Part shown: in pieces, positions 57,413-64,000 of the stretch
How the letters are laid out: every line of letters starts with the position of its first letter
Position numbering within the stretch: position 1 is the first letter of the stretch
NCBI GenBank assembly: GCA_036407095.1
Contig: DASWZV010000129.1
Coordinates: 124,001-188,000 of the forward strand
Source: Gp6-AA40 sp036407095
GTDB taxonomy: Bacteria; Acidobacteriota; Vicinamibacteria; Vicinamibacterales; UBA2999
Direction: 5' to 3'
DNA length: 64,000 bases
Position numbers and translations under genes: made by a program
The notes under the pieces: model-generated
Database searches by the model: none
The model's input: the letters and a program-made list of their open reading frames with translations, nothing else
Told to the model about the DNA's origin: nothing

Positions 57413-59572
57413 ATGATCGGTTTGAAGAAGCCACTGTCCTTCACGCTCGCCGGCGTGTTCGTCTCGAGCGTGATGCTCGTGAGCGGTCAGCAGCCGCCGC
57501 CGGCACCCTTCACCGCCGATCAGGCCAACGCCGGACGCGCCGCCTATCAAACCAACTGTGCGGGGTGCCACGGCAACGACTTGATGGGATATCCACCGCT
57601 TGCCGGCTCCGCGTTCGTCGGCAGCTGGGGCTCGCGCAACACGCGCGATCTCTTCGGCCTGATCCAGACGACGATGCCGAGCGACCGGCCGGGATCGCTG
57701 CCCGCCGACACCTACGTCAGCATCGTGGCGTACATTCTCCAGTCCAACGGACGCACGCCAGGCAATCAGCCGTTGACCGCAACGACGTCTGCGCTCATCG
57801 GCGGCGCGCCCGGACAGACGGCACCCACCCCCGCTCCAGCGCAGAACGCGGCAGCCGCGCCAGCAGGACGCGGCGCCGGTGCCGCAGGCGCCGCGGCCGG
57901 GGGCGCCGGACGCGGCCGAGGCGACGCGGCGCCGGTCGTCGGCCTCACCGTGAGCGGCGAAGTGAAGGATTACGCGCGCGTGACCGACGAGATGCTGCGC
58001 AATCCCGCGCCCGGCGACTGGCTCACGATTCGACGCGATCAGTTCGCATCCAACTACAGCCCGCTGAATCAGATCACCCGCGACAACGCACAGGATCTGC
58101 AGCTCGCGTGGGTGGCGCCGATGGCTGAAGGCGGCACGAACCAACCGTCACCGCTCGCGCACAACGGCACCATCTTCCTCAACAACACCGGCGGCATCAT
58201 CCAGGCGCTCGATGGCAAGACCGGCGATGTGATCTGGGAACAGCGTCTCGGCGGCAACACGGCGATGCGCGGCATGACGCTCTACGACGACAAGCTGTAC
58301 ATCGCGATGAGCAATGCGCACCTGGTGGCGCTCGACGCGAAGACCGGAAAGGTCGCGTGGGACGTCGCGATGCCGGACGGCCGCGGCAGTTCGAGCGGCC
58401 CGATGGTGGCGAAGGGCAAAGTGATCGAGGGCATGGGCGGCTGCCAGCAGTACGTCGACACGAAATGTTTCATCAGCGCATACGATGCGCAGACCGGCAA
58501 GCAGCTCTGGCGCTTCTACACGATCGCGAAGGAAGGCGAACCGGGCGGCAACTCCTGGGGCAGTTTGACGAACCTGTTCCGCGCCGGCGGCGAGACGTGG
58601 ATCACGGGCAGCTACGATCCCGATCTCAACATCACCTACTGGGGCACCGCGCAGGCGAAGCCGTGGATGCCGGTCAGCCGCGGCATGTATACGCTCGACA
58701 AGGCGCTGTATACGAGCTCCACCGTCGCGCTCGATGCGGACACCGGCAAGCTGGTCTGGTACTACTCGCACGCGCCCGGCGAAGCTCTCGATCTCGACAT
58801 CGTCTTCGAGCGCGTCCTCGTTGATTCCGGCGGTCAGAATCTCGTGTTCACGATCGGCAAGGACGGCATCCTGTGGAAGCTCGATCGCAAGACCGGCAAG
58901 TATCTCGGACACAAGGAGACGATCTTCCAGAACGTGTGGGAGAAGTTCGATCCGCAGACCGGCACGCCGATGTATCGGCAGGACATCATCGACCACGAGA
59001 TCGGTCAATGGATCGATGGGTGCCCGAGCTCCGAGGGCGGCAAGAACTGGCAGGCGATGAGCCACCACAAGCCGACGAATCAGTTGATCATCCCGCTCAG
59101 CCAGAGCTGCATCGCGATTCGCGCGCAGAAGATCGAGCAGAAGGCCGGCGGCGGCAGCGGCGGCGGCGCCGACCGGCGCTTCTACGAGATGCCAGGCACC
59201 GATGGCAACATCGGCCGGCTCGCCGCGTTCGACGTGAACAGCCTGAAGGAAACCTGGTCGTTCCAGCAGCGCGCGCCATTCCTGACGGCGGTGCTCTCGA
59301 CCGCAGGCGGTGTCGCCTTCGTCGGCGATCTCGATCGATCGTTCAAGGCGGTCGACGTGCGCACGGGCAAGATCCTGTGGCAGACCCGCCTGGCGACCTC
59401 GGTGCAGGGATTTCCGATGTCGTTCACCGTCGACGGCAAGCAGTACATCGCCGTGACCACCGGACTCGGCGGCGGCAGTCCGCGGCTCGTGCCGTCGACG
59501 CTCGCGCCGGAAATTCGGGTACCGACGACGGGTCAGGCGCTGTACGTGTTTGCGTTGCCGGAAAAGCGGTAG
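57413..59572 (+). CDS. PQQ-dependent dehydrogenase with N-terminal cytochrome c domain
   Basis: This 719-aa protein has a signal peptide and then a cytochrome c domain with CAGCH at about residue 43 (YQTNCAGCHGNDLMGYPPLAG). A Pro/Ala/Gly linker spans residues about 135-175. The eight-bladed PQQ propeller follows (DWLTIRRDQFASNYSPLNQI, TGSYDPDLNITYWGTAQAKPW, WSFQQRAPFLTAVLSTAGGV). The usual adjacent Cys-Cys of methanol dehydrogenases is not seen; instead CQQYVDTKC lies near that position. It oxidises an alcohol in the periplasm and passes electrons to its own heme. The heme is N-terminal, whereas quinohemoproteins usually carry it at the C-terminus. Confidence 0.9.
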   Translation: MIGLKKPLSFTLAGVFVSSVMLVSGQQPPPAPFTADQANAGRAAYQTNCAGCHGNDLMGYPPLAGSAFVGSWGSRNTRDLFGLIQTTMPSDRPGSLPADTYVSIVAYILQSNGRTPGNQPLTATTSALIGGAPGQTAPTPAPAQNAAAAPAGRGAGAAGAAAGGAGRGRGDAAPVVGLTVSGEVKDYARVTDEMLRNPAPGDWLTIRRDQFASNYSPLNQITRDNAQDLQLAWVAPMAEGGTNQPSPLAHNGTIFLNNTGGIIQALDGKTGDVIWEQRLGGNTAMRGMTLYDDKLYIAMSNAHLVALDAKTGKVAWDVAMPDGRGSSSGPMVAKGKVIEGMGGCQQYVDTKCFISAYDAQTGKQLWRFYTIAKEGEPGGNSWGSLTNLFRAGGETWITGSYDPDLNITYWGTAQAKPWMPVSRGMYTLDKALYTSSTVALDADTGKLVWYYSHAPGEALDLDIVFERVLVDSGGQNLVFTIGKDGILWKLDRKTGKYLGHKETIFQNVWEKFDPQTGTPMYRQDIIDHEIGQWIDGCPSSEGGKNWQAMSHHKPTNQLIIPLSQSCIAIRAQKIEQKAGGGSGGGADRRFYEMPGTDGNIGRLAAFDVNSLKETWSFQQRAPFLTAVLSTAGGVAFVGDLDRSFKAVDVRTGKILWQTRLATSVQGFPMSFTVDGKQYIAVTTGLGGGSPRLVPSTLAPEIRVPTTGQALYVFALPEKR

Positions 59573-59620
59573 CAGAGTCAGCGCGGAGACGACGTCCGCT
59601 TCAAATGGGGAATCAAGATC

Positions 59621-61135
59621 ATGCGTAACTACTCTTTGATGTTCGCCACGATCGTGGGCCTCATGTGTCCGAGGCTGGCCTCAGCTCAAACCTGCGAGGC
59701 TCTTTCCTCTCTCAAGCTTCCTGACACGAGCATCACTGCGGCGACCTCTGTCGCAGCAGGCGCGTTTACGGCGCCGGGCCGCGGTGGCCGCGGCGGAAAC
59801 CAGTTCGCCGATCTGCCGGCGTTCTGTCGTGTCGAGGCCACGCTGAAGCCGTCGGCCGATTCCGACATCAAAGTCGAGTACTGGCTGCCGGCGACCGCGT
59901 CTGCATGGAACGGGAAGTTCCAGGCCACTGGCAACGGCGGGTGGAACGGCAACATCGACCAGAATGCATTGGCCGCGGGTCTCAGACGCGGGTACGCGGC
60001 TGCCAGCACCGACACCGGCCATCAGGGCGGCGGCGGTCCGTGGATGCAGAACCGCGAGAAGATGATCGACTACGGCCATCGCGCGGTGCACGAGATGACC
60101 GTGAGGGGCAAGGCGATCGCGACGGCGTTCTACAACAGCGCGCCGAAGCTCTCCTACTTCACCGGCTGCTCGGCCGGTGGACGCCAGGGGCTGATTGCGG
60201 CACAGCGCTATCCCGAAGACTTCGACGGCATCGTCGCCGGCGCGCCCGCACTCAATGCGACGGGACGCGCGGTGTTCTCGATGTACGTCGCGCAGAACCT
60301 GCACAAGGACGAAGCCGCGTACATCCCAGCGACGAAGTACCCCGCCATTCATGATGCCGTGCTCGCCGCGTGCGACAGCCTCGACGGCGTCAAGGATCGC
60401 GTGATCGAGAACCCGCTGAAGTGCAAATTCGATCCGAAGGTCATGGCGTGCAGCGGCGCCGATTCGCCGACGTGTCTCACGGAAGCCCAGATCAACGCGG
60501 CGCGCAAGATGTATCAAGCGGTGGTGAACACGAAGACCAAGAAGGAGATCTTCCCCGGCCTCGCCTACGGCAGCGAGCTCGGCTGGGCGACATTCGGCTC
60601 GCCGCAACCCTTCGGCATCGGCGCGCAGATGTTCCAGTTCATGGTCTTCAACGATCAGAACTGGGACTACAAGACGCTGAACTTCGACGAGCACATGGCG
60701 CTCGTCGACAAGGCGGAAGCGGGTCTGATCAACGCACGCGATCCGAATCTGTCGAAGTTCACGTCACGCGGCGGCAAGCTGATTCAGTACCACGGCTGGT
60801 CCGATCCGCAGATTCCGTCAGCCAGCAGCACGCAGTACTACCAGAGCGTACTCGACAAGATGGGCGGCGCTTCGAAAGTGACGGACAGCTATCGCCTCTT
60901 CATGGTGCCCGGCATGAACCACTGCGGCGGCGGCGACGGCACCGCCACGTTCGACATGCTCACGGCGCTCGAGAACTGGGTCGAGAAGAAGCAGGCGCCG
61001 GCGTCGATCCCCGCATCGCACGTCACCGAAGGCAAGGTCGATCGCACGCGGCCGCTCTGCCCGTTCCCACAGGTGGCTTCTTACAAGGGCACGGGTAGTA
61101 CGGACGACGCGGCCAATTTCGTGTGTAAACAGTAG
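59621..61135 (+). CDS. tannase/feruloyl esterase family hydrolase
   Basis: This 504-aa secreted alpha/beta hydrolase has a signal peptide ending LASAQ. The nucleophile motif YFTGCSAGGRQGLIAAQRYP, the acid region IQYHGWSDPQIP and the catalytic histidine in MVPGMNHCGGGDG are all present, as in the tannase/feruloyl esterase family. Cysteine pairs typical of the family (CEALSSLKL, FCRVEATLKP) are also visible. It would release phenolic acids from plant esters, and the freed alcohols could be substrates for neighbouring PQQ enzymes. Confidence 0.93.
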   Translation: MRNYSLMFATIVGLMCPRLASAQTCEALSSLKLPDTSITAATSVAAGAFTAPGRGGRGGNQFADLPAFCRVEATLKPSADSDIKVEYWLPATASAWNGKFQATGNGGWNGNIDQNALAAGLRRGYAAASTDTGHQGGGGPWMQNREKMIDYGHRAVHEMTVRGKAIATAFYNSAPKLSYFTGCSAGGRQGLIAAQRYPEDFDGIVAGAPALNATGRAVFSMYVAQNLHKDEAAYIPATKYPAIHDAVLAACDSLDGVKDRVIENPLKCKFDPKVMACSGADSPTCLTEAQINAARKMYQAVVNTKTKKEIFPGLAYGSELGWATFGSPQPFGIGAQMFQFMVFNDQNWDYKTLNFDEHMALVDKAEAGLINARDPNLSKFTSRGGKLIQYHGWSDPQIPSASSTQYYQSVLDKMGGASKVTDSYRLFMVPGMNHCGGGDGTATFDMLTALENWVEKKQAPASIPASHVTEGKVDRTRPLCPFPQVASYKGTGSTDDAANFVCKQ

Positions 61136-61226
61136 GCCCCAGGGCTCAGGCCTCGGGCCTCAGGGCTGGTCTAGGCCTCAGGCCTGATTACTGGCCCAGC
61201 CCTGAGGCCTGAGCCCTGAGGCCTTC
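61136..61226. repeat. heptamer hairpin, CCTCAGG family
   Basis: Units GGCCTCA/GGGCTCA repeat on the left. AGGGCTCAGGCCT (61141-61153) pairs perfectly with AGGCCTGAGCCCT (61205-61217). The element separates convergent genes and begins right after the esterase stop. Confidence 0.82.
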
Positions 61227-62133
61227 AGTCATCGACAGGGCGCTCTACTCTCTCGATGATCAGGAACTCCACCGGGCCTCGTGTCGACTCCAGCTTGAGA
61301 CCGAGCTGTTCCTGCAGCGCGGTGAAGACCGAGGCCGCATCGTCGAGGGACGCGGCCGCACGAGGCGATAGCGACAGCGACTGCTGCGGTAAGAACTCCA
61401 GATCAAAGTCGAACTCACCAGGCAAGTCGGTGCGATCGACGACGTGCTGACCCACATATCCGGCCAGGAAATCAGCAAGCGCCTGCATCGTGCTGTTGCC
61501 GGCGGTGTACACGTTGACGACTCCACCGCTCGAGCCAGGCCGTGCAATCATCCGCGCGCTGCAGACAGGCCGTTCACCAGCAGCAACCGATGGGACGCGG
61601 ATCGGCGCGGGACCTCGAGTACCGGCGGCCGCCTGTCGCTGCGCACGAACCGGCGCGCAGTCCATCGTCGACTTCGTGAGCCTGGGCCCGAGCCGCCGAT
61701 CGCGTCGTGAGACCACCAGCGCGAAGATCGGCGCCTCGCGTGTCTCGCGATGCGCCACCATCTTGAATCGGTCGGCGAGCAGCGACTGCAGCATCAACGG
61801 CATCTGATCGGCCGGCGTGCCCTCTGGCGCTCTGGCGGCGATATCGAAGCGGTCCGACCAGGCCGGCAGGCCGATGTATTGATAGCCCGCGAGTCTGTAC
61901 GCGGCGTTGATCAAGAGGCGAAACGGAGCGTTCGTCGTCGTGAACCGATCGGGCAGCGTTCGTATCGACGTCGGGACATTTGGATCGTTGTTGCGCTTGA
62001 CCGATACCACTTCGAACGTCGGGCGCTGCGAGGACTGCAACGAGATCGGCGCCTGGCCCGACACGGCGGCGAGCGAAGCAGACAGAGCGCTCACCACACA
62101 TACCACGATCTGACGCGATCGAGCGGGATTCAC
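61225..62133 (-). CDS. TIGR03435 family secreted protein
   Basis: This 302-aa protein has a signal peptide and the family core FEVVSVKRNN, PFRLLINAAYRLAGYQYIGLPAW, RFDIAARAPEGTPADQMPLMLQSLLADRFKM and HRETREAPIFALVVSR. The C-terminus has the usual LGLKLESTRGPVEFLIIERVERP. The family was defined from soil Acidobacteria and has no known function. The GTG start immediately follows the stop of the upstream copy. Confidence 0.9.
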   Translation of the reverse strand: MNPARSRQIVVCVVSALSASLAAVSGQAPISLQSSQRPTFEVVSVKRNNDPNVPTSIRTLPDRFTTTNAPFRLLINAAYRLAGYQYIGLPAWSDRFDIAARAPEGTPADQMPLMLQSLLADRFKMVAHRETREAPIFALVVSRRDRRLGPRLTKSTMDCAPVRAQRQAAAGTRGPAPIRVPSVAAGERPVCSARMIARPGSSGGVVNVYTAGNSTMQALADFLAGYVGQHVVDRTDLPGEFDFDLEFLPQQSLSLSPRAAASLDDAASVFTALQEQLGLKLESTRGPVEFLIIERVERPVDD

Positions 62134-63074
62134 TCAGTCCTCGGTTGGATGCTCGATGCTGTCGATCACGAGGTACTCGACTGGACCTCGTGTCGAATCG
62201 AGCTTCAGCCCAAGCTGCTTCATCGCGTCGAAAATCGTTGGCCCATCGTCGATCGGGGCGGCAGGTGTCGCGCCCACCGCAGGCGCTGTCGCCAGCCAGC
62301 GGGGTGGCGAAAACTCGAGATCGTAGTCATAGAGACCGGTGAGGCCGGTTCGATTGACAACTTGCCGCTCGAGGAACCCGGAAAGCGTGCGCGCCAGGAC
62401 GTCGAGCTGCTGCCCTCCCGACCTGTAGAGCAACACGAACCCACCGTTCGATCCCTGAGCGCTCGTCATGGCGCTTGCCGTGCAAATCGGCCGTTCGGTT
62501 GGTGGCGGTGGCGTGAAGACGGCGTCAGGGCCGCGAGCACGCGATGCGGCGGCACGTTGCGCGCTTATCGCCTCGCAATCATCCGTGGTTTTCGACATCT
62601 TCGGTCCGAGCTTGCCGTCGCTCCGCGACATCACGAGCGCGTAGGCGCTTCCTTCGTTTCGGTGTGCACCTTCAGTCTGAAGCGCTCCACCAGCAGCGCT
62701 CGCAGCATCAGGATCGTCTGATCCGGAGTCGAACCGTCGGGCGCCTTGGCGGCGATGTCAAAGCGATCAGAGTCGAGCCAGCTGGGTCCTCCCTGAAGCT
62801 GATAGGCGAGCACGCGGTACGCTTGCGTGATCAGCATGCGCAGCGGCATGTTCGTCGCCTCCAACCGCCCGGGCAGGATTCGCGTCATCATGTTCATTGG
62901 CGCGCTCTTGCTCGACTTCACCGACGCGACTTCGAACGTCGGCAAAGGACTCTCAGGGGATGGAGGGGCGGGAGTTTGCGCGGACGCGATGGCCGCCATC
63001 AACGGAACGACCAGGACCCAGGAGACGCATGTTCGCCTTCTTCTGTCGTGTCGAGACCGCCAGGGTTTGGACAT
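62134..63074 (-). pseudogene. TIGR03435 family protein split by a frameshift
   Basis: The first part (signal peptide, FEVASVKSSKS, QTILMLRALLVERFRLKVHTETKEAP) ends at a stop near 62631. The second part continues in another frame as YALVMSRSDGKLGPKMSKT to KLDSTRGPVEYLVIDSIEHP. Deleting a single base near 62645-62655 explains the break. Apart from this it is a complete tandem copy of the 61225-62133 gene. A sequencing error cannot be excluded. Confidence 0.75.
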
Positions 63075-63136
63075 AAGACTTTCCCACTTGCGTCTCAGCT
63101 TGTCTACAATTTCCGCCGGAGAGTACATTGCCTTTG

Positions 63137-64000
63137 ATGAGTTCCCGCGCTCGCGCCGTCGCTGTGTTCGTTTCGCTGTTTGGCGCATGTGTGTTGTCCG
63201 GTTCGGCGCAGCAGCCCGAGCCCGAGACCAAGCGTGCGCCGACGAAAACGAAACCCTCTGGCAATCCGCTGAGTACGTATCAGCCGGTCACTGTTGAACG
63301 CCTGAAGAACCCCGAAGAGGGCAACTGGCTGGCGATCCGGAGGACCTACGATGGGTGGGGCTTCAGTCCGCTCAAGGAGATCACGACAGGGAACGTCGCG
63401 CAATTGAAACCGGTCTGGAACGTCAAGACCGGCGTCGACACCGTGCACGAAGCGGCGCCACTCGTGAACAACGGCGTGATGTTCGTGTCGACGCCGAACA
63501 ATCAGGTGTTCGCACTGAACGCGCGCACCGGTGCGATGCTCTGGCGGCACCAGCGACCGAGACCAAAGGGCGCGTTCGTGCTGCATCAGACCAACCGCGG
63601 TGTCGCCTTGTACGGCGACAAGGTGTACTACGCCGCCGGCGAAGCGCTCCTCGTCGCGCTCGACGCGAAGACCGGCAAGGAGGTCTGGGCAAGGTCGGTC
63701 GCCGACAACAAGTCGGCGTACTACATCACGCTCGCACCGCTCGTAGCCGACCGCAAGATCATGATCGGTGCCTCGGGCGGCGAATTCGGTGTTCGCGGCT
63801 TCATCGCGGCGTTCGATCCCGAGTCGGGCAAGGAGTTGTGGCGGACGTTTACCGTTCCTGCCCCGGGCGAGCCCGGAAGCGAGACGTGGCCGAAGGGCGA
63901 TCAATGGAAGACCGGCGGTGCTCCGGTGTGGGTCACCGGCAACTACGACCCCGAGACGAACATCGCCTACTGGGGCACCGGCAACGGCGGACCGTGGATG
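63137..64000 (+). CDS. PQQ-binding dehydrogenase (partial, cut by window end)
   Basis: The frame is open from ATG 63137 to the window end, 288 codons. A signal peptide ends LSGSAQQ. Propeller blades follow: NWLAIRRTYDGWGFSPLKEI, VLNNGVMFVSTPNNQVFAL-like repeats, LVALDAKTGKEVWARSV and VTGNYDPETNIAYWGTGNGGPW. Unlike the enzyme at 57413 it has no N-terminal cytochrome domain. It is divergent from the TIGR03435 pair. The C-terminus is not visible. Confidence 0.9.
   Translation, partial: MSSRARAVAVFVSLFGACVLSGSAQQPEPETKRAPTKTKPSGNPLSTYQPVTVERLKNPEEGNWLAIRRTYDGWGFSPLKEITTGNVAQLKPVWNVKTGVDTVHEAAPLVNNGVMFVSTPNNQVFALNARTGAMLWRHQRPRPKGAFVLHQTNRGVALYGDKVYYAAGEALLVALDAKTGKEVWARSVADNKSAYYITLAPLVADRKIMIGASGGEFGVRGFIAAFDPESGKELWRTFTVPAPGEPGSETWPKGDQWKTGGAPVWVTGNYDPETNIAYWGTGNGGPWM

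Overview
The window is a high-GC, densely coded bacterial chromosome segment. It most resembles an Acidobacteriota genome of the Vicinamibacteria type. Evidence for this is an ADOP-type MacB/FtsX permease (53125-55794), two adjacent TIGR03435-type secreted proteins (61225-63074), an FG-GAP/ASPIC-UnbV lipoprotein, PQQ dehydrogenases, a bactofilin and many small dispersed palindromic repeats. No phage, insertion sequence or CRISPR array was recognised. One tRNA is present, tRNA-Leu(CAA). All assignments come from reading motifs; no database search was possible.

Layout. 1-7.7 kb: secreted FG-GAP protein, small transporter, cytochrome-type copper monooxygenase, ogt and a GT-C-like membrane protein. 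8.6-16.4 kb: a regulatory and biosynthetic island. An AraC-type response regulator is followed by a tightly coupled four-gene operon (REC-MEDS response regulator, FabD-like acyltransferase, kinase-fold protein, all-helical protein of unknown family). A second REC-MEDS regulator lies divergently, and fossils of a recombinase and a histidine kinase sit at the edges. 16.5-26.7 kb: M16 protease, GT-C-like protein, tRNA-Leu, bactofilin, bacilliredoxin-like protein, flavoprotein/methyltransferase pair and a purine permease.

26.9-33.6 kb: a five-gene operon that looks like a complete electron conduit. It encodes a membrane-anchored flavin/2Fe-2S reductase, a membrane protein with candidate b-heme histidines, a 24-heme cytochrome c, a 12-heme cytochrome c and a proline-linker outer-membrane beta-barrel. 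I read it as a candidate extracellular electron transfer (porin-cytochrome) system of unusual composition, and it is the leading candidate for a new system in the window.

33.6-48.5 kb: LPMO-like protein, ispG, NDH-2, a molybdopterin oxidoreductase, KGG protein, yggX, a radical-SAM/ATP-grasp pair, a POT transporter, a stand-alone LigD phosphoesterase domain, a DUF885 hydrolase and yvcK. 48.6-64 kb: nucleotidyltransferase-like/TPM/LemA genes, DinB, ADOP permease, a VapBC-like toxin-antitoxin pair, a CHRD protein, two PQQ dehydrogenases (the second cut by the window end), a tannase-family esterase and TIGR03435 proteins.

A second theme is repeats that touch coding sequence. Paired hairpins with a GGCTTCAGCC-like core, and heptamer-repeat hairpins built on several unrelated 7-mers (AATCAGG, CCTCAGG, ATTCTGC and others), lie between genes. 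They also lie inside them in frame, supplying a start codon, C-terminal tails and internal loops. Several gene fossils (frameshifted secreted protein, DinB-like, TIGR03435, recombinase, histidine kinase) show ongoing decay and rearrangement.
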